Shown here piece by piece: positions 34,972 through 44,346 of a DNA stretch of 64,000 nt. The DNA comes from Bradyrhizobium monzae. GTDB taxonomy: Bacteria > Pseudomonadota > Alphaproteobacteria > Rhizobiales > Xanthobacteraceae. Location: NCBI RefSeq assembly GCF_021458635.1, contig NZ_JAIRDQ010000001.1:1116001-1180000 (forward strand). The letters run 5' to 3'. The notes below the pieces were generated by a model. The model was not told the DNA's origin. It searched no databases and saw nothing but the letters and a program-made list of their open reading frames with translations. Both the position numbers and the translations under genes were made by a program. Position 1 is the stretch's first letter. Every line of letters begins with the position of its first letter.

Positions 34972-35823
34972 CTAGCCCTGCGGCAGCAGCCCGAGCCGCT
35001 TGGCAATGATGCGGTCGACCGCTCGTTTGGGCAGTGTGGCAGTTATGAAGTGCCGCATCCGATCGGGCGTGATCTGGTACCGAACCTTGGGCTTTGCAGC
35101 CGTGAGCGCCTCGAAGACGACTTCGGCGATCCGCTCAGCTGGTAGCCCGGTCTCACCGAGCTTCATCATGAACGCCATGACCTTGTTGAGCGCCGGGAGA
35201 TAGGGCGAGTTCTGGTAGACCGACATATCGAACTGCTCGGCCTTGGCCCAGATCGGCGTCTTCACCGCACCGGGCGCGACGATGATGACGTCGATGCCGA
35301 ACAGCATCAGCTCGCGGCGCAGGCTTTCCGACAGGCCCTCGATCGCATGCTTGGAGGCGCAATATGGGGCCGATAGCGGATTGCCATTCTTGCCCGCGAC
35401 CGAGCTGATCATCACGATCCGCCCTTTCGGCCCCTTCAGCGACGGATCGGCGCCGAGCAGCGGACCGAACGCCTGCGTCGCGATCACAGGGCCGATGACG
35501 TTGATGTCCATCTGGCGGCGGAAATCATCCGCCGACAATTCGAGCACGGGGCCAGCGACGGCAACGCCGGCATTGTTGACGAGACCCGCTAGCGTCTCGC
35601 CGGCCAGCGCCTCGCGGACCTGGCGCGCGGCCGCCAGCACGGCGGCCTCGTCGGTAACGTCGAACAGCAGCGGCGTGAAGTTCGCACCGAACTCACCCTT
35701 CAGCCGGTCAGCGTCGGCCTGCTTGCGGACGCTGCCGAAGACGCGATAGCCGCGCCCAATGAGAAATTTCGCAATGGCCCAGCCAATGCCGGTGGATGCG
35801 CCGGTGATGACGACTGATCGCAT
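34972..35823 (-). CDS. Short-chain dehydrogenase/reductase (SDR)
   Basis: 283 residues. Cofactor motif TGASTGIG near the N-terminus, NNAGVAV, catalytic Ser in MISSVAG and YCASK for the Tyr-Lys pair. The Arg in the strand-2 region (FGSVRKQAD) hints at NADP. The C-terminal part is longer than the minimal SDR. The substrate is unknown. It is followed at 3 bp by the LprI-like gene, so the two are cotranscribed. The upstream gap is the 523-bp AT-rich spacer. Confidence 0.88.
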   Translation of the reverse strand: MRSVVITGASTGIGWAIAKFLIGRGYRVFGSVRKQADADRLKGEFGANFTPLLFDVTDEAAVLAAARQVREALAGETLAGLVNNAGVAVAGPVLELSADDFRRQMDINVIGPVIATQAFGPLLGADPSLKGPKGRIVMISSVAGKNGNPLSAPYCASKHAIEGLSESLRRELMLFGIDVIIVAPGAVKTPIWAKAEQFDMSVYQNSPYLPALNKVMAFMMKLGETGLPAERIAEVVFEALTAAKPKVRYQITPDRMRHFITATLPKRAVDRIIAKRLGLLPQG

Positions 35824-36201
35824 GGTCCTTCCCCCCTTTGTGCCCCACGGTCAATGTAAGGGGAGGCCGCGCCAGCGCAATGCTGCCCGGTTCTCAAGCA
35901 GCGCACTGATGAACTTTTTCGAGAGCTCGACGCACGGCAAAGAAGGCGCAGCAGGTGTCGGTTCTTAAGATGAAGCGGTGTGCGAACGTCGAGAAATACG
36001 TTTGACCAACGATGAAAGCGCAGATGAAGAGCCGAATCTTAGACTCTGAGGACACGGCGCTTTTGGCGATTGCGAGTTCTGAAAAAGCGTTGAAGAACGA
36101 CGCGAATTCAAGAATGTGGTTTAAGCGTCAGTTCTTGCTGCTCTGAGAGCACTTCAACTCGCGAAGAATTTGAATGAAGCAGCAATGCTTCGCGCGAGAT
36201 G
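35824..36201. other. AT-rich intergenic spacer
   Basis: Clearly lower GC than everything around it, with many GAA/GCG-mixed words and no recognisable gene. A 44-codon frame (36012-36146, starting MKAQMKSRILDSEDTALL) is open but has no Shine-Dalgarno and no recognisable similarity. The spacer must hold the promoter of the SDR-lprI unit; no clear -35/-10 pair was found. Confidence 0.5.
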
Positions 36202-36234
36202 AAAAGAGCGAGACCGCTGTTCGCGATCTCGCTC
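36202..36234 (-). terminator. Rho-independent terminator of ilvC
   Basis: On the minus strand, a 12-bp stem (GAGCGAGATCGC / GCGGTCTCGCTC, one G-U pair, 5-nt loop) at 36206-36234 is followed by TTTT. It is 113 bp after the ilvC stop codon. Confidence 0.7.
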
Positions 36235-36346
36235 AGATATAGTCGCGAAGATTTAAGATTTGGTTTGGCGAGCGAAGCTCTTTGTTTTCGCTCTCACGCC
36301 CCGAACGTAGCGCGTCACCGACGCGCCACGTCCAGAGATCGCCGCC

Positions 36347-37444
<1,098 letters not shown>

Positions 37445-37498
37445 CTAGAGCATTTTCAGCCCTTAGGGAAACCCGTTTCTGCATGGAAATCCGCGACA

Positions 37499-38101
37499 TC
37501 ATGCATCCATGAAAACGGGGTAGAGGGAGGCGAGCAGCAGGAGCGCCATCAGGATATTGAAGGCGCGGACCAGCCGCTCCGAGGTCAGCACCGGTCGTAG
37601 TGCAGTGCCGAAGAAGGCCCAAACCACCGTCGAGATCGTGCCGACCAGCAGGCTGATCAGGGTCTGGATGGCGATGTTGATCGGGAACTGGGCAATGGCC
37701 GCGTAAGCCGTGATGGTGCCGATCACGATCACCCAGCCCTTGGCATTGATCCACTGGAACATGGCGGCGCCCCAGAAGGTCATCGGGCCGCGACCGTCTC
37801 CCTCGCCCGGCTTGGCCGGGCCGGACATGGCGATCACGGCAGCAAGGTAAATCAGGTAGGCGGCGCCGGCATATTTCAGGATGGTCTCGAGGATCGGATA
37901 GGCCAGAAACACCGTGCCGAGCCCGAGGCCGACGGTGGCGACCATGAAGGCAAAGCCGAGGACGACGCCGACGATGTGCGGAATGGTGCGACGGAAGCCG
38001 TAGGTCAGGCCGGAGGACAACAGCATGATGTTGTTCGGCCCGGGGGTGAAGTACATCACCACCATGAAGGCGAGGAAAGCATAGAACAGCGAGTAGGCCA
38101 T
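37499..38101 (-). CDS. LysE-family amino acid exporter
   Basis: 200 residues with six membrane segments. MYFTPGPNNIMLLSSGLTYGFRRTIPHIVGV is the LysE/RhtB signature. The start at 38101 is fixed by GAGGTGA. It exports small metabolites, probably amino acids. It sits 7 bp downstream of the EamA gene on the same strand, so it is probably cotranscribed with the ilv operon tail. Confidence 0.9.
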   Translation of the reverse strand: MAYSLFYAFLAFMVVMYFTPGPNNIMLLSSGLTYGFRRTIPHIVGVVLGFAFMVATVGLGLGTVFLAYPILETILKYAGAAYLIYLAAVIAMSGPAKPGEGDGRGPMTFWGAAMFQWINAKGWVIVIGTITAYAAIAQFPINIAIQTLISLLVGTISTVVWAFFGTALRPVLTSERLVRAFNILMALLLLASLYPVFMDA

Positions 38102-38108
38102 ATTCACC

Positions 38109-38999
38109 TCACGCGATTTTCGCAAGCGGTTCTTTGGGTAACGCCTTGGGCCGCCTGACCAGCACCATCACTGCGATGCCGCCGATGACCGTCACCATGC
38201 CGGCAAGGCGGAGCGGCCCGAACCGTTCGCCGAACACGATGCTGGACGCAGCCGAGCCGACGAACGGCACCAGCAGCGCGAACGGCACCACCTGTGCAGC
38301 AGGATAATCACGCAGCAGCCGCCCCCACAGCCAATAGGCGATGCTGGTCGAGATCGCTCCGATCACCAGCAGGCAGATCAGGCCGGTGAGCGACATATGG
38401 ATCAGCGACTGGAAAGTCTGCGTCGGCCCGTTCACGACCAGCGCGAGTGCGAACAGCGGTACCGCGGCGACGAGGCACAGCCAGGCGAACAGATCGAACA
38501 TCGGCGCGCCGCGGGCACCGCGCAGCAGGAGATTGCCGACGGCAAAGCAGATCGGCGCGATCATCAGCACCGCGAAGGCGCCGACGCTGAAATCATACCC
38601 GACGGTGCCGCAGATCATCAGCAGCCCGATCGCTGCGATGACGATGCCGAGCGTCTGCGCCGGCGCCGGGCGCTCGCCGAAGACGAGCGCCGCGAAGCCG
38701 ATCGTGAACAGCGCCTGGCTCTGCACCACGACGCTGGTCAGGCCCACCGGAACGCCATGGGCTATGCCGTAAGCCTGGCTCAGGAACTGACCGAGGAACA
38801 GCGTAAAGCTGATGGCGATGAGGAGCGACCAGGCGACCTTCGGCTTGGGAATGAACAGGCACGGCACCGCGGCGATCGAAAAGCGCATCGCCGTCATCAG
38901 CTCCGGCGAAAACTCGTCGAGCGCGATCCGGCTCGCCACAAAGGCAAACCCCCAGATGATCGCCACCATGAGGGCGATGAGGATGTCGGCGGGCTTCAT
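38109..38999 (-). CDS. EamA/DMT-family transporter
   Basis: 296 residues with ten membrane segments in two five-helix repeats (IIWGFAFVASRIALDEFSPELMTAMRF and ISTSIAYWLWGRLLRDYPAAQVVPFALLVPFVGSAASSIVFGE). DMT exporters of this sort move amino acids or metabolites outward. It lies between the methyltransferase and LysE genes in the same direction. The ATG at 38999 was preferred over one 141 bp upstream, which would add a soluble arginine-rich tail. Confidence 0.9.
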   Translation of the reverse strand: MKPADILIALMVAIIWGFAFVASRIALDEFSPELMTAMRFSIAAVPCLFIPKPKVAWSLLIAISFTLFLGQFLSQAYGIAHGVPVGLTSVVVQSQALFTIGFAALVFGERPAPAQTLGIVIAAIGLLMICGTVGYDFSVGAFAVLMIAPICFAVGNLLLRGARGAPMFDLFAWLCLVAAVPLFALALVVNGPTQTFQSLIHMSLTGLICLLVIGAISTSIAYWLWGRLLRDYPAAQVVPFALLVPFVGSAASSIVFGERFGPLRLAGMVTVIGGIAVMVLVRRPKALPKEPLAKIA

Positions 39000-39048
39000 T
39001 GTTGTTTCCGGTTCTGCCCTGTCGTGCAGCCCTGCTTGTTCTTCTCGT

Positions 39049-39744
39049 CTAGCCTTGCTCGCCGGCTTTCGGTTTGCGCAGGAGATAAGTCCCGTGCATC
39101 GGTGCGTGATAGTCGGCCGAGACCAGCGTGAAGCCGACATCGGTCAGCATCCGCTCCATCACCCAGCCGAAGGTCGAATATTCGTCGCGCATATGCGTCA
39201 CCACGCTCTCGCGCGAGAAATCATGGTTCTTGATATGGTAGTCGGCCCATTGCTCGACATCGCGCTCGACCGCGTCGGGCATCGAGGCGTAGACGATGTC
39301 GCGGAGATAGAAGGTCGCCCCCGGTTTCAGCGCGCGAAGAATCCGCGACATTGCGACTGCCTTCCAGAAATCCGGCAGATGATGCAGCGTGAACTCGCTG
39401 ACGATCAGATCGTAGGATTCGGGCTGGTAAGCAAAACTGAGCAGGCCGGCCGATTGCGTGCGGACAGGCGCCTTGCGGTCGCGGGCATAGATCTCGGCCA
39501 GCGCCAGCATCGCCGGCGAGATGTCGATGGCATCGACTTGGGCACCCATCAACGCGGCTTCGGTGGCCAGCACGCCGTTGCCGCAGCCGATGTCGGCGAT
39601 GCGCCAGCCGCGCTGGACTCCCAGCATTTTCAGCGCGGCGCGCGCCCGCAGATCGGCATCGTCGTGGGCGTCGTAGATCGACGCCACCGCGGGCTCGATG
39701 CCCATCCGGTTCCGCTCGTTGTAGTACCAGTCGCGCGCCAGCAT
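39049..39744 (-). CDS. Class I SAM-dependent methyltransferase
   Basis: 231 residues. SAM motif I ADIGCGNGVLATEAA, acidic residue in VDAIDISPAML, and motif YDLIVSEFTLHHLPDF. It is of the Methyltransf_11/25 type with an unknown acceptor. It begins 3 bp after the ilvH stop, so it is tied to the ilv operon. This is an unusual partner for acetolactate synthase, and no role in branched-chain synthesis is known to me. Confidence 0.88.
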   Translation of the reverse strand: MLARDWYYNERNRMGIEPAVASIYDAHDDADLRARAALKMLGVQRGWRIADIGCGNGVLATEAALMGAQVDAIDISPAMLALAEIYARDRKAPVRTQSAGLLSFAYQPESYDLIVSEFTLHHLPDFWKAVAMSRILRALKPGATFYLRDIVYASMPDAVERDVEQWADYHIKNHDFSRESVVTHMRDEYSTFGWVMERMLTDVGFTLVSADYHAPMHGTYLLRKPKAGEQG

Positions 39745-39747
39745 GGT

Positions 39748-40290
39748 TCACATCCCTTCAGGCCCGCGGCCGATCGCGGCAACGCCGGTGCGCGACACCT
39801 CGACAAGGCCGAGCGGGCGCATCAGGTCGATAAACTGATTGATCTTGTCCGTATTGCCTGTGATTTCGAACACGAAGCTCTCGGTGGTGGCGTCGATGAC
39901 GCGGGCGCGGAACGCATCCGCCAGCCGCAACGCCTCGACGCGATGCTCGCCCTGCCCGCGCACCTTCACCATCGCAAGCTCACGCTCGATCGAGCGCTTG
40001 GTCTGGGTCATGTCGACGACCTGGTAGACCGGGATCATGCGATCGAGCTGGTGCTTGATCTGCTGGATCACCATCGGTGTGCCCGTGGTGACGATGGTGA
40101 TGCGCGAGAGATGCTTCTGCGCTTCAGTCTCCGAAACCGTGAGGCTCTCGATGTTGTAGCCGCGGCCCGAGAACAGGCCGATGACGCGGGCGAGCACGCC
40201 GGGCTCGTTCTGCACGAGCACCGCAAGCGTGTGCGTCTCGTTCGGATCGTGACGCTCTTCGATGAAGTAGGCGGATGCGGGCTGGTTCAT
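39748..40290 (-). CDS. ilvH: Acetolactate synthase small (regulatory) subunit
   Basis: 180 residues. The N-terminal ACT domain (HTLAVLVQNEPGVLARVIGLFSGRGYNIESLTV) and the ALS_ss_C part (TDKINQFIDLMRPLGLVEVSRTG) are both present. It binds valine and stimulates the catalytic subunit. The start at 40290 has GAGGGG upstream. The order ilvB, threonine dehydratase, ilvH differs from the usual direct ilvB-ilvH pair. Confidence 0.95.
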   Translation of the reverse strand: MNQPASAYFIEERHDPNETHTLAVLVQNEPGVLARVIGLFSGRGYNIESLTVSETEAQKHLSRITIVTTGTPMVIQQIKHQLDRMIPVYQVVDMTQTKRSIERELAMVKVRGQGEHRVEALRLADAFRARVIDATTESFVFEITGNTDKINQFIDLMRPLGLVEVSRTGVAAIGRGPEGM

Positions 40291-40313
40291 TGTCGTCCCC
40301 TCTGGTCTCTGCC

Positions 40314-41285
40314 TCACGCCATCGCTGGCGCGTCCGTCCCGACCCAACGGCGGAACAGATCGAAATCGATATTGCCACCGGACAGCACGAGACCGACGCG
40401 CCTGCCCCTCAGCTTGCTCTTTTCTTGCAGCGCCGCGGCGAGCGCGGCGGCACCGGCACCCTCGGCGAGATTGTGCGTATCGGTCCAGTAGGCGCGGATC
40501 GCGGCGGCAACCTCGTCGTCGGTCACCTGGACGATGCGCGAGGCACCCTTGCGGATCAGCGCGAGCGCATCTGCATCCGGGATGCGCGTCGCCATGCCAT
40601 CAGCGAGCGTGTTGGCGGTCTCAGTCGCCACGATCTTGCCCGCCGCGAACGACAGCGCATAGGACGGCGCTTCCGTCGACTGCACGCCGACGATCTCGGT
40701 CTTCAGGCCCAGGAGATCGCACGCCATGATGCAGCCGCAGATGCCGGAGCCCTGCCCGATCGGCACATAGAGAATGTCGAGGTCGGGTGCGGTCCGAAAC
40801 AGCTCGAGCGCGTAGGTCGCAACGCCCAGCACCAGATCCGGGTGGAACGACGGCACCATGTGGAGCCCAGCGAACTGCGCGCGGCGCTCGGCCTCCTCGC
40901 GCGCGGCCTGAAAATCCTCGCCGTACTCGACCAGCTCCGCGCCGAAAGCCTTCATCGCGCGGTTCTTCTCGACCGAGTTGCCGCGCGGCACATAGATCAC
41001 CGCGGGCAGGCCGTGACGGCTCGCGGCAAAGGCCAGGCTCTGGCCGTGATTGCCGCGCGTCGCCGAGATGATGCCGGGCGTGTTCGGACTCTCGTGCTTG
41101 AGACGGTCGAGATAGACGAGGCCTCCGCGCACCTTGAACGCGCCGATCGGCGTGTGGTTCTCGTGCTTGACCACGACTTCAGTGCCGAGCCGCGCAGCGA
41201 GCAAGGGCCAGCCGCGCGCCGGCGTCGCCGGGACCGCCCGCCCCACGATCGCATGTGCGCGCTCGAGCTCCGTCAGGTCGAACAT
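40314..41285 (-). CDS. Threonine dehydratase-like PLP enzyme
   Basis: 323 residues. PLP lysine in IGAFKVRGG, SATRGNHGQSLA, phosphate loop GQGSGICG and the C-terminal SGGN. It lacks the C-terminal ACT/regulatory domain of biosynthetic IlvA, so it resembles short threonine/serine dehydratases. Placed 4 bp after ilvB and before ilvH under an Ile/Leu/Val attenuator, it probably supplies 2-oxobutyrate for isoleucine. Because it is uninhibited in form, regulation may rest on the attenuator. A catabolic serine/threonine lyase role is also possible. Confidence 0.88.
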   Translation of the reverse strand: MFDLTELERAHAIVGRAVPATPARGWPLLAARLGTEVVVKHENHTPIGAFKVRGGLVYLDRLKHESPNTPGIISATRGNHGQSLAFAASRHGLPAVIYVPRGNSVEKNRAMKAFGAELVEYGEDFQAAREEAERRAQFAGLHMVPSFHPDLVLGVATYALELFRTAPDLDILYVPIGQGSGICGCIMACDLLGLKTEIVGVQSTEAPSYALSFAAGKIVATETANTLADGMATRIPDADALALIRKGASRIVQVTDDEVAAAIRAYWTDTHNLAEGAGAAALAAALQEKSKLRGRRVGLVLSGGNIDFDLFRRWVGTDAPAMA

Positions 41286-41289
41286 GGGC

Positions 41290-43065
41290 TCACACCAGCG
41301 CCTTGCCGCCGGCGAACGCTTTGGCCGTGGCTTCGTCGTTGGCCTGCTCGGGCAACAGCATCTCGTTGTGCGCCTTGCCGGAGGGGATCATCGGGAAGCA
41401 GTTTTCCAGCGCCGCGACGCGGCAGTCGAACAGCACCGGGCGTTTGACCGAGATCATCTCCTTGATGGCACCTTCGAGATCGGCAGGCTTTGTGACCTGG
41501 AGACCGACCCCGCCATAGGCTTCCGCGAGCTTGACGAAATCCGGCAGCGCCTCCGAGTAGGAATGCGACAGCCGGTTGCCGTGGAGCAACTGCTGCCACT
41601 GCCGCACCATGCCCATGTACTGGTTGTTCAGGATGAAGATCTTGATCGGCAGCTCGTACTGAACCGCCGTCGACATCTCCTGCATCGTCATCTGCACCGA
41701 GGCGTCGCCCGCGATGTCGATGACGAGGCTGTCGGGATGGGCGACCTGCACGCCAATCGCGGCCGGCAGGCCGTAGCCCATGGTGCCGAGACCGCCCGAC
41801 GTCATCCAGCGGTGCGGCTCCTCGAAGCCGTAGAACTGCGCCGCCCACATCTGATGCTGACCGACTTCGGTCGTGATGTAGGTGTCCTTGCCGCGCGTCA
41901 GCTCGAACAGGCTCTGGATCGCGTGCTGCGGCAGGATGACGTCGTTGCTCTTCTTGTAATAGAGCGAGTTGCGGGCGCGCCATTGCGCGATCTGCTGCCA
42001 CCAGGTCTTGATGTCCGGCTTCTTCGCCTCGGCCTTGAACACCTGGAGGATGTCGCCGAGGATGTTGCCGCAATCGCCGATGATCGGCACGTCGACGCGG
42101 ATGTTCTTGTTGATCGAGGACGGATCGATGTCGATGTGGATTTTCTTCGAGTTCGGCGAGAACGCATCGACACGGCCGGTGATGCGATCGTCGAAGCGCG
42201 CGCCGACGCACAGCATGACGTCGCAATCATGCATGGTCATGTTGGCTTCGTAGGTGCCGTGCATGCCGAGCATGCCGAGCCAGTTCTTGCCCGACGCCGG
42301 ATAGGCACCCAGGCCCATCAGCGTCGAGGTGATCGGGAAGCCCGTAACCTCGACCAGCTCGCGCAGCAACTTCGTCGCCTCGGGGCCGGAATTGATGACG
42401 CCGCCGCCGCTGTAGATCACCGGGCGCTTGGCGCCGGCCAGCAGCGACACGGCCTTGCGGATCTGCGTCGCATCGCCCTTCACGCGTGGCGCGTAGGAGC
42501 GGTGCACGTCGGACTTGCGCGGCGGATGATAGGTGCCGGTCGCGAACTGGACGTCCTTGGGAACGTCGACGAGCACCGGGCCCGGACGGCCCGTGGTCGC
42601 CACGTAGAAGGCTTCGTGCAGGACTTTTGCGAGATCGTTGACGTCGCGCACCAGCCAATTGTGCTTGGTGCAGGGGCGCGTGATACCGACGGTATCGCAT
42701 TCCTGGAACGCGTCGTTACCGATCAGGTGCGTCGGCACCTGACCGGAGATGCAGACCAGCGGGATCGAATCCATCAGAGCATCGGTCAGCGGCGTCACCA
42801 TGTTGGTGGCGCCGGGACCGGAGGTCACCAGCGCGACGCCGGGCTTGCCGGTCGAACGCGCGTAGCCCTCGGCGGCGTGGCCCGCGCCCTGCTCGTGGCG
42901 GACCAGGATGTGCTGGACTTCGCTCTGCTGGAAGATCTCGTCATAGATCGGAAGCACAGCGCCGCCGGGATAGCCGAAAATGTCGGTCACGCCGTGATCG
43001 ATCAGCGCGCGGACGATCATCGCGGCGCCGGTCATCTGGTTCGGATCGTGGCTCTTGTCGCTCAT
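41290..43065 (-). CDS. ilvB: Acetolactate synthase large subunit
   Basis: 591 residues. Glu of the TPP site in HILVRHEQGAGHAAEGYAR, FAD region YSGGGVINSGPEATKLL, and the TPP/Mg motif GDASVQMTMQEM...NNQYMGM. This is the ilvI/ilvB-type catalytic subunit that starts Ile and Val synthesis. The 5' leader (43123-43240) is a transcription attenuator. It has no strong Shine-Dalgarno other than GGAGCAAG. It heads the operon ilvB, dehydratase, ilvH, methyltransferase. Confidence 0.97.
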   Translation of the reverse strand: MSDKSHDPNQMTGAAMIVRALIDHGVTDIFGYPGGAVLPIYDEIFQQSEVQHILVRHEQGAGHAAEGYARSTGKPGVALVTSGPGATNMVTPLTDALMDSIPLVCISGQVPTHLIGNDAFQECDTVGITRPCTKHNWLVRDVNDLAKVLHEAFYVATTGRPGPVLVDVPKDVQFATGTYHPPRKSDVHRSYAPRVKGDATQIRKAVSLLAGAKRPVIYSGGGVINSGPEATKLLRELVEVTGFPITSTLMGLGAYPASGKNWLGMLGMHGTYEANMTMHDCDVMLCVGARFDDRITGRVDAFSPNSKKIHIDIDPSSINKNIRVDVPIIGDCGNILGDILQVFKAEAKKPDIKTWWQQIAQWRARNSLYYKKSNDVILPQHAIQSLFELTRGKDTYITTEVGQHQMWAAQFYGFEEPHRWMTSGGLGTMGYGLPAAIGVQVAHPDSLVIDIAGDASVQMTMQEMSTAVQYELPIKIFILNNQYMGMVRQWQQLLHGNRLSHSYSEALPDFVKLAEAYGGVGLQVTKPADLEGAIKEMISVKRPVLFDCRVAALENCFPMIPSGKAHNEMLLPEQANDEATAKAFAGGKALV

Positions 43066-43122
43066 TGGCTTGCTCCGGATGCGCTGTTGTCAGCGGCTTC
43101 GTTCGTGTCGGGTTCGGGAAAT

Positions 43123-43145
43123 AAAAAAGGCCCCGAAGAGGGACC
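43123..43145 (-). terminator. Attenuator terminator in the ilvB leader
   Basis: GGTCCC-TCTTC-GGGGCC (stem of 6 with one G-U, 43129-43145) followed by TTTTTT (43123-43128), 57 bp before the ilvB start. This is an intrinsic terminator upstream of the structural genes. Confidence 0.85.
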
Positions 43146-43202
43146 CTGCACACCGCCTGTCATGTGGATGGCAGCTAGCCATCCCCGGCGGTGTGCCTGG
43201 GT
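43140..43202 (-). promoter_or_regulatory. Antiterminator/pause structure of the ilvB attenuator
   Basis: On the minus strand GCACACCGCC (43187-43196) pairs perfectly with GGCGGTGTGC (43148-43157). Inside it GGATGGC-TAGCT-GCCATCC forms a second stem around the leader stop codon. The outer stem extends by ACCC / GGGT into the first bases of the terminator arm, so the long stem and the terminator exclude each other. A ribosome that stalls early leaves the long stem free to form (antitermination); a ribosome at the stop codon covers it and the terminator can form. Confidence 0.7.
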
Positions 43203-43240
43203 ACGACGGCGATAAGGATGCTGGTAATAATGTTACGCAT
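43175..43240 (-). CDS. Leader peptide of the ilvB attenuator (21 aa)
   Basis: MRNIITSILIAVVPRHTAGDG: eight of the residues 4 to 13 and neighbours are Ile, Leu or Val (codons ATT ATT, ATC CTT ATC, GTC GTA), the amino acids made by the operon. This is the control codon pattern of a classical attenuator. The ATG at 43240 is about 25 nt after the predicted transcription start. The stop TAG at 43175 lies in the loop of the inner hairpin. Confidence 0.85.
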   Translation of the reverse strand: MRNIITSILIAVVPRHTAGDG

Positions 43241-43271
43241 GGCGGCGCTCGGCTTCCCAAAGGTTGCGCGA

Positions 43272-43299
43272 AACATAGCGACCAAAGCCCGGATGTCAA
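43272..43299 (-). promoter_or_regulatory. Sigma-70-type promoter of the ilvB operon
   Basis: TTGACA (43294-43299), 16-bp spacer, TATGTT (43272-43277) on the minus strand. The -35 is a perfect consensus. The start of transcription would be near 43265, just before the leader peptide. Confidence 0.75.
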
Positions 43300-43393
43300 G
43301 GCAAAGCGGTCGTTCTCGCGCGATTTTGGCAATGTAACGATGTTCCCGGGGTTCGGCGAGGGGTAAATGCGGGAACCCGAGCACAAAACCACG

Positions 43394-44335
43394 TCAGCCG
43401 GGGTTTCGCGCAACGCGCTCCGCGGCCGCCAGCCATCCGCTCGCCTCCTCCGGCTTCACCCATTCGAACGCGGGCAACTGGTGCCGGAACCAGGTGAATT
43501 GACGCTTGGCGTAGTGGCGGGTGTCGGCCCGGCCGATCATAGCGGCCTCCTCCAGGCTGAGCTCACCGTGCAGATGGCGGATCAACGCCGGCACACCGTG
43601 GGCCTTCATGGCCGGCAGCAGCGGGTCGAGCCCGCGAGCGGCGAGCAGCTCGACCTCGGTCTGGGCACCAGCGCCCAGCATAACGTCGAACCGGGCGTCG
43701 ATGCGGGCATAAAGCTCATCACGTCCGGGCGCGAGAAACACCGCGCGAAAACTGTCCTTCGGCAATAGCGGCGGCTGGCCCTCATGGTGCCAGTCGAGCA
43801 GCGAACGACCGGTCGCCTCGACCACCTCAAGCGCGCGCGCGATGCGTGTGCGGTCGCGGAGATTCAGTCGCTCGGCAGCGCGGGGATCGCGACGCGCGAG
43901 TTCCGCATGCAGGGCCTCGACGCCGTTGCGCTCCAGCCGGGCACGTACGTCCTCACGCATTTCCGCTGGGATCGGCGGCACGACCGAGAGACCCGCCGTC
44001 AGCGCCTTGAAATACAGCCCAGTGCCGCCAATGAAGATTGGCAGGCGGCCCTCGACCCGCGCTTCTTCGAGCGCCTTCGCGGCATCAGCCACCCAGGCGC
44101 CGGCCGAAAAGTTCACGGCCGCATCGACATGGCCATAGAGGCGATGCGGCACGCGCGCCTCCTCATCCTGCGTGGGACGCGCGGTGATGACGCGGAGGTC
44201 GCGATAGACCTGCATGGAATCGGCGTTGATCACGATTCCGCCCGCGTTCAGCGCAAGCTCCAGCGCCAGTGCCGACTTGCCGCTAGCGGTCGGGCCTGCG
44301 ATAAGCACGGCCTTGCTCGAATGCCTCTCGCTCAC
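43394..44335 (-). CDS. miaA: tRNA dimethylallyltransferase
   Basis: 313 residues. P-loop [11 protein letters not shown], then [34 protein letters not shown] and the late RQFTWFRHQ block. It adds dimethylallyl to A37 of tRNAs that read UNN codons. The start is a GTG at 44335 with GAGG about 6 nt before it; a longer frame would overlap the divergent serB gene (starts at 44347). Only 11 bp separate the two starts, so both promoters lie inside the opposite gene's 5' region. Confidence 0.95.
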   Translation of the reverse strand: MSERHSSKAVLIAGPTASGKSALALELALNAGGIVINADSMQVYRDLRVITARPTQDEEARVPHRLYGHVDAAVNFSAGAWVADAAKALEEARVEGRLPIFIGGTGLYFKALTAGLSVVPPIPAEMREDVRARLERNGVEALHAELARRDPRAAERLNLRDRTRIARALEVVEATGRSLLDWHHEGQPPLLPKDSFRAVFLAPGRDELYARIDARFDVMLGAGAQTEVELLAARGLDPLLPAMKAHGVPALIRHLHGELSLEEAAMIGRADTRHYAKRQFTWFRHQLPAFEWVKPEEASGWLAAAERVARNPG

Positions 44336-44346
44336 GAAAACCTCAA

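Noticed and set aside
36012..36146. 44-codon frame in the AT-rich spacer
   Set aside because: Weak start context and no similarity recognised; kept only as a note in the spacer.
41134..43215. 693-codon frame antisense to ilvB
   Set aside because: Shadow of a highly conserved gene; it also crosses the attenuator.
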